DNA of 64,000 nucleotides from Asticcacaulis biprosthecium C19 (GCF_000204015.1 NZ_GL883077.1:231657-295656); one strand, 5' to 3'. Shown: positions 55,664-64,000, numbered from the stretch's first letter. Notes: a model not told the origin generated them from the sequence alone. Translations and numbers: made by a program.

Positions 55664-58483
55664 TTAGTAGAACTTGTAGTTCACGCCGAACAGGTAGGTC
55701 GAGCCATAGAGTTCATGGCGCATGATGTTGGCCGGGTTGCCCTGGGTATACAGGACGAACGGCTCGTTGGTCAGGTTGGTGCCCGAGAAGGACAGGGTCA
55801 GGCCCTTCAGGGAACCTTCCTGGAACTCGTAGCTGACCTGGGCGTCGATCAGCGATTCTTCGGCGACATAACGGCTTTGCAGGCTGTTGGTGTAGTCCGG
55901 CACTTCGCCGAGGAACTCGCCGCGGTAACGGTTGGAGATCCGGGCCGAGAAGCCGTGGTTTTCGTAATAGATGGTCGTGTTGACCACCTTTTCCGAAAGG
56001 CCCGGCAGCTGAATCGGGTTGGTGCCCGACGGGTTGATCTCGCTGTCGTTAAAGGCCGCAGACATGACGATGCCGAAGCCGTTCAGCGGTTGCCAGATCA
56101 TTTCACCCGGGATGGAGGCCGACAGTTCCAGACCCTTGATCCAGCCGCCCGTACCGTTCTGCATCACCGAGACGGTGCCTGTGCGCTTGGCGTCGGCCTG
56201 GGTACAGACAAACACGTTGTTATTAAAGCAGTTGGCGTTCGTCAGCGGCACGCCTGAATAGTCGCGCAGGATGGTCTGGTTGAAGATGTAGGAGGTCAGG
56301 TCCTTGTGGAAGATCGCCGCCGAGACATAGCCCTTACGCCCGAAATATTTTTCCAGCGACATGTCGAAGGCGTTGGCCTTCCACGGCTTCAGACCGGGGT
56401 TACCGCCGCTGCCCGACCAGTAGTACTGCTGGCCGTTGAAGATAACCGGTTGCGCATTGTCCGAGGTCGGACCGTAGCCGACACCCGCGGCCATGTCGTC
56501 CATCCGCGGACGGACGATGGTGGTGCCGGCGCCGATACGCAGGGTCATATCGTCTGCCACGGCGAAGTTCAGCGAGACGGACGGCAGCAGGTCGTCATAC
56601 TCGGCACTTTCTTGGCGAAGCTTCGTCCCGGAGGCGGTGCCGTCCGTGAAATACGACTTCGCTGTCTGTTCGGCCTTCTGATGCATCAGGCCGATATTGC
56701 CGGTCAGCGGCACGCCAAACAGTTCGCTGTCAATGTCGGCCTTGACGAACAGGGTGGTGACGGTTTCATCGACGTTCCACGTCTTCTTGACCGCATCCTG
56801 GCTGGTGTCCTGCTGGAAGTTGAAGAAGCCGTCCTTCCACATGGCCAGGCCGTCATAGGAGATCATGCCCGAGACACCGCCCAGGAAAGAGGCGTCGGTC
56901 ACACCCAGGCGGTACTTTTCCGGAACCACAACGGCCGGGGCGGTCTTCAGCATGATGAAGCCTTCGACGCCCTTCTTGTCCTTGGTGCGGTGGTTCTGGT
57001 TGACACCGAAGGCCACGCCCGAGAAGAAGCCGTCATCGATGCGGCGCTTGGCTGCCAGCTTGATGGTCGTCAGCTCGTCTTCGATATGTGGCGCCTTGAC
57101 ATAGCCGGCGCGATTGGCCGGACCACCCCAACCACCCGGATCGGTCAGGAAGACGGTGTTGAAGTTGGAATAGTCGATCACGCCCTTCAGGGTCGACAAA
57201 CCGTAGCTATCCGGTGTGTCGAAGGTGATGGTGTCGGTGGCGCCCTGGCCCGACGGGCCGGTGCCGGCGGTCGATTCCAGGATCAGGTCGTCGCGTTCGA
57301 CTTTCGACACGGCGACATCGGCCACCAGGTTCCAGTGATCGTTCAGGTCGTAGTCGACATTGAAGCCCAGCGAGTCGAGCTTGGCCTCGCGTTCGTTGGT
57401 GTAGTTTTCGACCACGGCCTTGACGCCGGTAAAGACGCCATGGGTGATGAAGGTATTGCCGGCCGTGTAACCGGGCTGCAGGGTCGCGCCGCTCCAACGC
57501 AGCGGATATTCGAGACGGGCGATCTTTTGCAGTTCGCGGAAGTCAGAGTGGTAGGCGTCGATGGTGATATGAAGCTGGTCGTTCGGCTTGAACTCCAGGA
57601 CGCCCATATAGCCGTCACGGGTCAGGTTGGACGAAATGATGCCGTCCTTTTCACCGCCCAGGATCAGCTTGTTCTGATCCGCCGGCAGGCAGGGGCCACC
57701 GTTGTTCGGATTTAGCGGCGTGCCGCAGGTCGGATAGCCGCCGTCACCCCAGGGCTCCTTCTTCTGGACCTGATAGGGCGAGTCGGTGTGAGCAAAGCCC
57801 AGGGCCAGACCGACCTTACCGTCCATGAACTGGTCGATGTAGGTGGCCGAGAAGCGATTGCCGCTATTCTTCATGCCGCCGATGGCGGCCTCTTCGCTGT
57901 TCAGTTCGCCGCGCAGGTTGATGGCGGCGGCGCGCTTGCCATAGGCCAGCGGACGGACGGTCAGCAGGTCGGCGGTACCCGCCAGGCCCTGGCTGACCAT
58001 GCCGGCGTTCGGCGTCTTATAGACCAGCACCTGCGAAATCAGTTCCGACGGATACTGGTCGAATTCGACCGAGCGGTTGTCCGACGTCGAAACCTGCTCA
58101 CGGCCGTTTAGGGTCGTGACCGTATAGTCGGGACCCAGGCCGCGGATCGACAGCGACTGGGCGCGGCCGTTGGTGCGCTGGGCGGCGATGCCGGGCAGGC
58201 GGGCGATGGATTCGGCGATCGAGGCGTCGGGCAGCTTGCCGATGTCTTCGGCCGAGACGGCTTCGACGATCTGCGACGAGCGCTTCTTGACCGAAATGGC
58301 GTCCTGGATACCGCGGCGAATGCCGCTGATGACGATAGCCTGGCCTTCATCGGGCGCGGCCGCCGGAGCGTCCTGCGCCATGGCCGGTGCCGCGAAGACG
58401 CAGGCGGTCAGAAGGGCCGCCGTTGCGCCGCAGGTCAGGAGGCGTGCACGCAGCGCCCCGGAGTGACCCTTAGAATTTTTCAT
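55664..58483 (-). CDS. TonB-dependent receptor of a carbohydrate locus
   Basis: This 939-residue protein is counted from MKNSKGHSGALRA with an AGGAGGAAG site. Signal peptide ends near PAMAQ (about 38). The plug opens QAIVISGIRRGIQDAISVKK and holds KLPDASIAESIARLPGIAAQ, the TIGR01782-like signature. The barrel ends in LFGVNYKFY with the terminal aromatic. Beside a LacI regulator, an esterase and a GH15 glucoamylase it probably imports maltooligosaccharides or another glucan; the substrate is inference. Operator-like sites lie in the long upstream gap. Confidence 0.93.
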   Translation of the reverse strand: MKNSKGHSGALRARLLTCGATAALLTACVFAAPAMAQDAPAAAPDEGQAIVISGIRRGIQDAISVKKRSSQIVEAVSAEDIGKLPDASIAESIARLPGIAAQRTNGRAQSLSIRGLGPDYTVTTLNGREQVSTSDNRSVEFDQYPSELISQVLVYKTPNAGMVSQGLAGTADLLTVRPLAYGKRAAAINLRGELNSEEAAIGGMKNSGNRFSATYIDQFMDGKVGLALGFAHTDSPYQVQKKEPWGDGGYPTCGTPLNPNNGGPCLPADQNKLILGGEKDGIISSNLTRDGYMGVLEFKPNDQLHITIDAYHSDFRELQKIARLEYPLRWSGATLQPGYTAGNTFITHGVFTGVKAVVENYTNEREAKLDSLGFNVDYDLNDHWNLVADVAVSKVERDDLILESTAGTGPSGQGATDTITFDTPDSYGLSTLKGVIDYSNFNTVFLTDPGGWGGPANRAGYVKAPHIEDELTTIKLAAKRRIDDGFFSGVAFGVNQNHRTKDKKGVEGFIMLKTAPAVVVPEKYRLGVTDASFLGGVSGMISYDGLAMWKDGFFNFQQDTSQDAVKKTWNVDETVTTLFVKADIDSELFGVPLTGNIGLMHQKAEQTAKSYFTDGTASGTKLRQESAEYDDLLPSVSLNFAVADDMTLRIGAGTTIVRPRMDDMAAGVGYGPTSDNAQPVIFNGQQYYWSGSGGNPGLKPWKANAFDMSLEKYFGRKGYVSAAIFHKDLTSYIFNQTILRDYSGVPLTNANCFNNNVFVCTQADAKRTGTVSVMQNGTGGWIKGLELSASIPGEMIWQPLNGFGIVMSAAFNDSEINPSGTNPIQLPGLSEKVVNTTIYYENHGFSARISNRYRGEFLGEVPDYTNSLQSRYVAEESLIDAQVSYEFQEGSLKGLTLSFSGTNLTNEPFVLYTQGNPANIMRHELYGSTYLFGVNYKFY

Positions 58484-58620
58484 TTGAACTTCCTCCTGGT
58501 GTCGTTTCGACGATATCGGCGTGCGCCGGCGTATGAGCCGCGGCGCTGCGCCATGTATCTCAACCCTAAAACACACTCTTCCGGTGCTGTTGGCTGACTA
58601 TCACTACAACACGGTTCTTT

Positions 58621-58646
58621 TTGCAAGGCTTTGCAAAATTTTGCAG
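58621..58646. promoter_or_regulatory. Phased TTGCA array 1
   Basis: TTGCA occurs at 58621, 58631 and 58641, exactly 10 bases apart and so on one face of the helix. It lies 138-163 bases upstream of the TonB receptor start. A second array with the same spacing is at 58795-58820. Confidence 0.5.
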
Positions 58647-58794
58647 TCGTTTGTTTAAACAAATCGTAATGTTGTGACTTTCAGGTGACGCATTTGCAGC
58701 AAAAGAGCCCTTATGTCCGAGTTTTACGGCACAAAGGCCTGAGTTCGCGCACGCCTTGCACGAAAAGGCCTCGCGGCAGAATTTTTGACGAAAA

Positions 58795-58820
58795 TTGCAA
58801 AAAATTGCAAATTAATGCAA
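58795..58820. promoter_or_regulatory. Phased TTGCAA array 2
   Basis: TTGCAA at 58795 and 58805 and ATGCAA at 58815 repeat every 10 bases in an A-rich stretch. The array is 174 bases from array 1 and close to the AGCGCT operators. No known regulator is assigned. Confidence 0.5.
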
Positions 58821-58850
58821 ACTTGAGGAGTTTGTCGGCCTTTTTGGCTT

Positions 58851-58896
58851 TGACAGCGCTTACCCGGGATCATTTCGGCAAATGTTAGCGCTACCC
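58851..58896. promoter_or_regulatory. Two AGCGCT-centred operator-like sites
   Basis: TGACAGCGCTTACC (58851-58864) and TGTTAGCGCTACCC (58883-58896) share a TGNNAGCGCTNNCC pattern, centred 32 bases apart (three helical turns). TGTTAGCGCTACCA-type palindromes are bound by LacI-family regulators such as XylR in Caulobacter. The LacI gene next door is the obvious candidate to bind them. Confidence 0.55.
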
Positions 58897-58971
58897 TTTT
58901 AGCGCGATGGATACGCGCCGAAAGTGGCAGGCGGTATGCCTTGGATGATTCTGGCTGCAAACGATTGTTAA

Positions 58972-59018
58972 AGCGGGCTGCACTCTGATAGAAACGTTTG
59001 GGCGGAACGCAGCCCGCT
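58972..59018. other. Long-loop inverted repeat enclosing an AAACGTTT site
   Basis: AGCGGGCTGC (58972-58981) pairs with GCAGCCCGCT (59009-59018), and the 27-base loop contains GAAACGTTTGG. It could be an RNA hairpin downstream of the LacI gene or a DNA-binding site pair. I cannot decide. Confidence 0.4.
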
Positions 59019-59045
59019 CTAATTTTAAGTTTGCACGCTCCGCCC

Positions 59046-59070
59046 GTTTACACGGTGATTCCGTGTAAAC
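59046..59070 (-). terminator. Perfect inverted repeat after the LacI gene
   Basis: GTTTACACGG (59046-59055) and CCGTGTAAAC (59061-59070) flank a 5-base loop, 10 bases beyond the LacI stop. It may end the LacI transcript, although no U-tract follows; the GTTTAC ends also resemble the LacI-type palindrome at 61330, so an operator is possible. Confidence 0.45.
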
Positions 59071-59080
59071 GTGCTTTGCT

Positions 59081-60100
59081 CTAGCCGCCGCAGGATTCGC
59101 GGACAACCAGCTCCGTTGCGACAATCTCGGAATGGGTCTCGTCGTTGGAGATCGAACCGATCAGCTTGGACACCATCAGCTTGCCAGCCCGGGCCAGGTC
59201 CTGCGAGATCGTCGTCAGGGACGGATGGGTCAGGCTCGCGAGCTGGATATTGTCATAACCGACCACCGACACGTCCTTGGGTACCTTGAGGCCGGCGCGC
59301 ATCAATCCACGGATGGCCCCGAAGGCGATGATGTCGGAACAGGCGAAGAGGCCGTCGAAGGTGACACCCTTGTTCAGCAGGTTCAGCACGGCGGCTTCGG
59401 CCGAGGCCATTTCGAAATGGGTCGGGACCACCAGGCGCGGATCGTAATCCAGACCGCTTTCCGCCAACACATTGAGATAGCCCTGGAAGCGCAGCTTCAT
59501 CTCGATGCCTTCGGTTTCACCGAAATAGGCGATGCGGGTGCGCCCCAGCCGCGCCAGGTGCGCCGTCGCCCGGGCCCCGCCCTGCAGGTTGTTGGACCCC
59601 ACCGTGCAGTATTTCTGACCCGGCAGTTCCTGGCCCCAGACGATGAACTTGTTGGTCGAGCCGGCCAGATGGTTGAAGCGGTCGTGCAGGTAGCTCTGGC
59701 CCAGGAAGATGACGCCATCGGCCTTGATGTTCTGCATCAGAGTGACGAGGTCGTTCTGCGACCGCGGCGTCAGGTGCGACAGCAGCAGGTCGCAGCCCAT
59801 GTCGCGCGCCGCCTCACCGACGCCCGAGATCATTTCGAGGTAGAAGGGATCAGAAAACCGGCCTTCGCGGCCATGGGGCGGCGGGATCACAATGGCGATG
59901 GTGGCCTGGGATCCCGACATCGACATCGGCATGTCCTGGTTCAGGACGTAATTGTGGTCGCGGGCGATCTTCCAGACGCGGCGCTTGGTGACACGGTTGA
60001 CGGCCGGCGAGTCATTGAGGGCGCGCGACACGGTCGCCACCGAAACCCCGGCGATCTTCGCCAGATCTTCCAGCCGGATCTTGCCCTTGTTCGCGTCCAT
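59081..60100 (-). CDS. LacI-family transcriptional regulator
   Basis: This 339-residue protein has a LacI HTH at residues 9-30 (LEDLAKIAGVSVATVSRALN) with the hinge helix region after it, and a periplasmic-binding-protein-like sugar domain (ATIAIVIPPPHGREGRFSDP to the end, with GLFACSDIIAFGAIRGLM). It most likely represses the flanking TonB receptor, esterase and glucoamylase genes. Candidate operators are the AGCGCT pair at 58851-58896 and the palindrome at 61330-61345. Its sugar ligand is unknown. Confidence 0.94.
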   Translation of the reverse strand: MDANKGKIRLEDLAKIAGVSVATVSRALNDSPAVNRVTKRRVWKIARDHNYVLNQDMPMSMSGSQATIAIVIPPPHGREGRFSDPFYLEMISGVGEAARDMGCDLLLSHLTPRSQNDLVTLMQNIKADGVIFLGQSYLHDRFNHLAGSTNKFIVWGQELPGQKYCTVGSNNLQGGARATAHLARLGRTRIAYFGETEGIEMKLRFQGYLNVLAESGLDYDPRLVVPTHFEMASAEAAVLNLLNKGVTFDGLFACSDIIAFGAIRGLMRAGLKVPKDVSVVGYDNIQLASLTHPSLTTISQDLARAGKLMVSKLIGSISNDETHSEIVATELVVRESCGG

Positions 60101-60185
60101 CTTACGCCACCCTGCCTTTGATTAGGCGCAAAGGAGCCTGATTTACCCTTCCAAAGCAAGTGCTTTCCTATTTATGAAAAAATTT

Positions 60186-61088
60186 TCATCGATTTAGAAC
60201 GAAGACCAAAGGGATGGCGATGCGCTTACGCCAGTCCTTTTCGCTATGCTTGGTGCCGGGGAAAACCCGGCTCTGGAAATGCACCGCGTCCCACCCCCGG
60301 TTGAGGAACATCGTGGTCACGCCCTCCATGTAGGGGGTGAACTCGTCGTCCAGCCCAAGCGTGCCCTGATCGGTATAGATGCGATTGCGCCCCGCCTGCA
60401 GACGGCTGGACGCCAGCCACGCCCGCCAGCCCTCCGTGACGGTCCGGCGATCGGCGGCGACACCGGCCGCGTCCTTCGCCCAGCCAGCCATCAGCCATGG
60501 CATGGACAGTGAGGCCGAGGCGCCAAAAACGTCCGGATATTCGCCCTGGGCATACAGTGCGATATGACCGCCCATGGACGAGCCCATGATCACCGTGCCC
60601 TCCGGCCCGGTCACAGTCGGATAGGTTTTGTCGATAAAGGGTTTGAGCTCGGTGACCAGAAATTTCAGGAAGGCATCGGAATTGGGCGGCTGGTCGCCTT
60701 CGAAGGCGCGGATACGCGCCTGGTAGTCCGTTGGCATCAGATCATAGACCCTCTGCGGCATATATTCGCGCGTCCGCGCCTCGATGTTGTCGACCGCCAC
60801 GACAATGGTCGGCGGCACCTTGTGCTCCGCCATCAGTTTCGGCAGGGCATCGGCAACCCCCCAGTCGGCGCCGCTGTACGGTGAGAGCGTAAAGACGTTC
60901 TGCCCGTCCATCATATAGAGCACCGAACAACGGATCACCCCCTGGCAGGCATCGGGCACCCACACCGTGATGTCGCGCGGCTCGACATTTTGCGATGGTA
61001 CCCTGGCATGGTGGTCGAGCCGCGGGGCCGCCTCAACACCCGTGGCCAGCAGCGACAACAGCCCACCCAAAATCACGCTGAAACGCAT
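60186..61088 (-). CDS. Secreted alpha/beta-hydrolase esterase (putative esterase family)
   Basis: This 300-residue protein is counted from MRFSVILGGLLSLLA with a GGAGGA site. Signal peptide ends VEAAP (about residue 21). The core begins ARVPSQNVEPRDITVWVP, continues CSVLYMMDGQNVF, and has the nucleophile elbow GSSMGG (Ser) after TVTGPEGTVIM; late TKHSEKDWRKR provides the His. Relatives include feruloyl and acetyl esterases and siderophore esterases. In this locus it may remove ester groups from a polysaccharide. Confidence 0.87.
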   Translation of the reverse strand: MRFSVILGGLLSLLATGVEAAPRLDHHARVPSQNVEPRDITVWVPDACQGVIRCSVLYMMDGQNVFTLSPYSGADWGVADALPKLMAEHKVPPTIVVAVDNIEARTREYMPQRVYDLMPTDYQARIRAFEGDQPPNSDAFLKFLVTELKPFIDKTYPTVTGPEGTVIMGSSMGGHIALYAQGEYPDVFGASASLSMPWLMAGWAKDAAGVAADRRTVTEGWRAWLASSRLQAGRNRIYTDQGTLGLDDEFTPYMEGVTTMFLNRGWDAVHFQSRVFPGTKHSEKDWRKRIAIPLVFVLNR

Positions 61089-61329
61089 GCTGGATCCTCC
61101 GGTCCCGTCCTGACGACAGGTGCGAATTAACCAAAGCGGGAAAGGCTTTGACTGTCCAGCTGCATACGTATTCACCGCAAGATTCTGAAATTTCGTAAAT
61201 CTTGGACGTTGCATTGCAAACTGATCCATGCAAATGTGGGGACGAATTTGTAAGCTTTTTTGCCGTTTGGCCTACAAGAAGCGTCTGGCGCAAGCCAAAC
61301 ATAGGCGCTTCTTTCGTTTTGGGGTCCGA

Positions 61330-61345
61330 CTGTAAACGTTTACAG
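61330..61345. promoter_or_regulatory. Perfect 16-bp palindrome, LacI-type operator
   Basis: CTGTAAACGTTTACAG is perfectly symmetric with a central CG pair, as in LacI/CcpA/PurR-type operators. It lies in the divergent gap between the esterase and glucoamylase genes and just before the candidate small RNA. Confidence 0.65.
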
Positions 61346-61516
61346 CGAGTTTCAGGTGCGGTTTTCGGCTGTTCGAGCGTCGCAAGTCACACCTGTCCGA
61401 CATTCCGGTTGTTGTGACGCAACCGGAATACGCCAATTACAGGGTGCAGACTTTGTAAGTGGTATCTTCTCAACACAAACTTCCCCTTGTCCGGTTTCGG
61501 GCAAGGGGATTTTTTT
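61346..61516 (+). ncRNA. Candidate small RNA, about 170 nt
   Basis: The segment has a perfect 10-bp hairpin, ATTCCGGTTG (61402-61411) with CAACCGGAAT (61420-61429), and ends with a strong terminator at 61483-61516. There is no plus-strand protein gene in front of the terminator. An operator-like palindrome sits at its 5' edge. The 5' end is a guess; no promoter was identified with confidence. Confidence 0.5.
61483..61516 (+). terminator. Orphan Rho-independent terminator
   Basis: CCCCTTG (61483-61489) pairs with CAAGGGG (61502-61508), with a CCGGtttcGG inner stem, and is followed by A and seven T. It lies 204 bases before the glucoamylase ATG and has no protein gene upstream on this strand, so it ends either a small RNA or an attenuated leader. 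Confidence 0.85.
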
Positions 61517-61719
61517 ATGCTTTTTCAGAAACTTAAGTCGTGTGCATAAATATTTGACGGCGTGAATACGTATGCATCGCGACTCAGCGGTCAAATTTGC
61601 ATACTATCGCAAAAAACAGAGCGGGACCGGATGTATGGCCCCGCCCGACCAACATAATCAGACCCGACACAAACGAACGGCCAGAAAGGCCGCGATGAGG
61701 ACGGGTGCAGGAGAGGCGT

Positions 61720-64000
61720 ATGTCTAAACGGATTTCAAGCTGGTGGGCCGCGGCGGTCAGTCTGATCGCCCTGACGGCGGCAGGCTTTGCCGCACCAGGC
61801 TTTGCGGCTGAGGATGAGGTCATCCCCAACCACAATCCGACGCTCAATGCCGGCGGCAAGGCGACCGACGGACCGGGCAAACCTTCGCCCTGGGCCTATG
61901 CCGCCAAGACCGGCATCGGCACGTCCTACGAAGCTTACAAGAATTTTCAGTTCACTGACAAGGCGGCCACCGGCAAGGTCTCCAAGGTGTGGTTCTCTTT
62001 GGCGGATGGCATCGTAACCGAGACCATGTACGGCCTGATCCACCACGCCCAGATTCGTGAGATGCAGATTGCCGTCACCGGCGACGGCTGGACGGCGTTC
62101 GAAAAAACCGACACCACCTCGCAGATTGCCTACATCCATACCGACAAGGACGGACGCCCGCTGTCGCCCGCCTATCGCCTGACCAATACCGACAAGCAGG
62201 GTCGCTTCGTCATTATCAAAGAGATCTTCACCGATCCGGATCATCAGACCCTGGTGACCCGCGTGACGGTCAAGGCGCTGAAAGGTCCGGTGACACCCTG
62301 GGTCGTCCTCGACCCGTCGGCTGCCAACACTTCGGGTGACGATGAAGGCAAGGCCAATGTCGATGTCCTGTCGGCCTGGCAGGGCAAGGTCGCTCTGGCC
62401 ATGACCGCCAGCGTCCCCTTCAAAAAGGCAAGCGTCGGCTATACCGGCGTCACCGACGGCTTGAAGGATCTGAGCAATCACCAGCAACTGTTCGCCCTGC
62501 ACAGCACGGCCGAGCACAAGGGCAATATCGTCTTGCTGGGTCAGTTGCCTGTCGTGACGAAAAGCAGCACCTTCGACCTGTTCGTCGGCTTCGGCGCCGA
62601 CGCCGATGCGGCTTTTGACGAGGCTCAGGCGACACGCAAGACCGGCTATGCCAAGACCCTGGCCAACTACAATGGCACGGGCGCCGCCATCGGCTGGGAA
62701 GACTATCTGGCTTCGCTGTCCGAGCTGAAGAGCCTGGTCCCTGTGTCGGAAGACAACGGCAAGCTGCTCTATGCCTCAGCCCTGACGCTGAAGGTGCAGG
62801 AAGACAAGACCAAGGCCGGCGGGCTGATCGCCTCGCTCAGCAATCCATGGGGCGACACCGTCTATACTGACGTTTCGGCCACCGGTTATAAGGGCGTGTG
62901 GCCGCGCGACTTCTATCAGGTCGCCATGGCGATGGCCGCCCTGGGTGACCGGGAAACGCCGGTTGCCGCGTATCGCTACCTTCCGACCGTCCAGGTGACC
63001 AAGGACACGCCGGGCAATACCGGCGCCACGGGCTGGTTCCTGCAAAAAGCCCATGTCGACGGCACGCCGGAATGGGTCGGAATTCAGCTCGACCAGACCG
63101 CCATGCCCATCCTGCTTGGCGCCCGTCTGGCCGAGCTGAACCTGATCTCGAAAGATGAACTGCTGTCGTCCTACAGTTCGATGCTGAAGCCGGCTGCTGA
63201 GTTCCTGTCGCGCGGCGGCACGATTGGGCTGGATTGGAATCACGCCACCATCACCCCGCCCTACGCCCAACAGGAACGCTGGGAAGAGCAGGAAGGTCAT
63301 TCGCCGTCGACCACCGCTGCGTTGATTGCCGGCCTGGCCGCTGCCGCCGATATCGCCACCGAGGCCGGCGACACAGCCGGCGCGGCGGAGTTCTCGGCGA
63401 AGGCGGCCGACTACTCGCAAAAACTGGAACAGCGGCTGTTTACGACCTCGGGCAAGATCCGCGGTGCCGACAAACCGGCCAGCTATTATCTGCGCATTTC
63501 GCGTTCGGACGATGCCAACAATCCGGGGGTCCAGGACGAGCGCAACGGCCGCGCCGGGCTAGCTTCCGACCTGATGGTCGACCAGGGTTTTATTGAACTG
63601 GTGCGCTATGGCGTGCGCAAGGCCGACGATGCGCATATCGTCCAGTCTCTGACCATTATCGACGACCAGAACCTGCCGGAAAACCTGAGAGTCCGTTATG
63701 ATTTCAAGTTCGCAGGCTCGGACGTGGCCGTGCCCGGCTTCCGCCGCTACGGCAACGACGGCTATGGCGATCGCACCGAAGGCGGTAATTACTCCGTGAA
63801 CGGACAAATGCACCCCAGCCAGCGTGGCCGGATATGGCCTATCTTCACCGGCGAGCGCGGTCACTACGATCTGGCGGTTGCGGCGATGAAGCCGGGCGGC
63901 GCTACACAAGGCGATGTCGACGCCATCCGTGGCGTCTATGTCAAGGGCATGGAGCTCTTCGCCAATGACGGGCTGATGATCCCTGAGCAGGTGTTCGACG
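61720..64000 (+). CDS. Glucan 1,4-alpha-glucosidase, GH15, cut at the window end
   Basis: The first 760 codons are present and the gene runs off the window. The RBS CAGGAGAGG precedes ATG 61720. A signal peptide ends GFAAEDE (about residue 30). The N-terminal beta-sandwich domain (about 40-290) begins IPNHNPTLNAGGKATDGPGK, as in bacterial glucoamylases and glucodextranases. The (alpha/alpha)6 barrel holds GVWPRDFYQVAMAMAALGD, QERWEEQEGHSPSTTAALIA with the acid Glu, and RIWPIFTGERGHYDLAVA. It releases glucose from starch-like oligosaccharides in the periplasm and probably feeds from the nearby TonB receptor. Confidence 0.93.
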   Translation, partial: MSKRISSWWAAAVSLIALTAAGFAAPGFAAEDEVIPNHNPTLNAGGKATDGPGKPSPWAYAAKTGIGTSYEAYKNFQFTDKAATGKVSKVWFSLADGIVTETMYGLIHHAQIREMQIAVTGDGWTAFEKTDTTSQIAYIHTDKDGRPLSPAYRLTNTDKQGRFVIIKEIFTDPDHQTLVTRVTVKALKGPVTPWVVLDPSAANTSGDDEGKANVDVLSAWQGKVALAMTASVPFKKASVGYTGVTDGLKDLSNHQQLFALHSTAEHKGNIVLLGQLPVVTKSSTFDLFVGFGADADAAFDEAQATRKTGYAKTLANYNGTGAAIGWEDYLASLSELKSLVPVSEDNGKLLYASALTLKVQEDKTKAGGLIASLSNPWGDTVYTDVSATGYKGVWPRDFYQVAMAMAALGDRETPVAAYRYLPTVQVTKDTPGNTGATGWFLQKAHVDGTPEWVGIQLDQTAMPILLGARLAELNLISKDELLSSYSSMLKPAAEFLSRGGTIGLDWNHATITPPYAQQERWEEQEGHSPSTTAALIAGLAAAADIATEAGDTAGAAEFSAKAADYSQKLEQRLFTTSGKIRGADKPASYYLRISRSDDANNPGVQDERNGRAGLASDLMVDQGFIELVRYGVRKADDAHIVQSLTIIDDQNLPENLRVRYDFKFAGSDVAVPGFRRYGNDGYGDRTEGGNYSVNGQMHPSQRGRIWPIFTGERGHYDLAVAAMKPGGATQGDVDAIRGVYVKGMELFANDGLMIPEQVFD

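Noticed and set aside
1-64000. CRISPR array
   Set aside because: No regularly spaced direct repeats with unique spacers were seen; the repeats found are dispersed palindromes and one short in-frame tandem repeat.
1-64000. tRNA or rRNA genes
   Set aside because: I did not find a convincing T-loop (GTTCRANYC) with acceptor pairing, nor any rRNA-like stretch.

Overview
The window looks like a chromosomal segment of a high-GC alphaproteobacterium of the Caulobacterales, most likely near Asticcacaulis or Caulobacter. The grounds are a complete Caulobacter-type cpa/tad pilus locus, large TonB-dependent receptors with carbohydrate-utilisation partners, TGTTAGCGCTACC-type operators and TTAA-type CtrA-like half-sites. 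This is a family-level inference; no 16S or other marker is present.

Region 1 (1-11.1 kb, + strand) starts with a tiny secreted peptide gene and then a tight seven-gene operon. It encodes a membrane-anchored pseudokinase with Sel1/TPR-like periplasmic repeats, a small single-pass membrane protein, an unrecognised cytoplasmic protein, a zinc-ribbon P-loop GTPase, a two-pass Cys-rich membrane protein, a divergent SEDS (FtsW/RodA-like) polytopic protein with a roughly 340-residue periplasmic insertion, and a penicillin-binding-protein-like transpeptidase with SxxK, SxN and KTGT motifs. I read this as a dedicated peptidoglycan synthase pair under GTPase/pseudokinase control, analogous in logic to the actinobacterial pknB-pbpA-rodA cluster. 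It is the best candidate here for an undescribed system.

Region 2 (11.1-27 kb) holds mostly housekeeping and regulatory genes: a LysR regulator, a TonB receptor, an ECF sigma factor with a membrane partner, VOC proteins, polA, gloA, a small zinc-finger protein, an MHS-family transporter, a secreted methyltransferase-like protein, amn and pabB. Several intergenic regions carry palindromic dispersed repeats, and a DUF559 nuclease-fold gene is bracketed by inverted copies of one of them.

Region 3 (27-39 kb) is the Flp/Tad pilus locus: two TadE/F-like pseudopilins and a pilus N-terminal-domain protein on the minus strand, then two Flp pilin genes separated by a strong terminator, cpaA, cpaB, cpaC, cpaD, cpaE, cpaF, tadB and tadC.

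Region 4 (39-50.6 kb) holds a cupin plus two Gfo/Idh/MocA oxidoreductases, nrdA, panD, a GxxExxY gene boxed between 61-62 bp inverted repeats, a DUF883 protein, a TetR regulator, a glycosyltransferase and phnCDE. A third repeat family begins exactly at TAA stop codons here.

Region 5 (50.9-64 kb) is oriented to carbohydrate and amine metabolism: a GH43 enzyme, an ornithine/lysine-type decarboxylase, a frameshifted DUF1428 gene, then a polysaccharide-use locus with a flavin-dependent halogenase-like protein, a TonB receptor, a LacI regulator, an esterase and a GH15 glucoamylase cut by the window end. The intergenic DNA of this locus carries operator-like palindromes, two 10-bp-phased TTGCA arrays and a likely small RNA.
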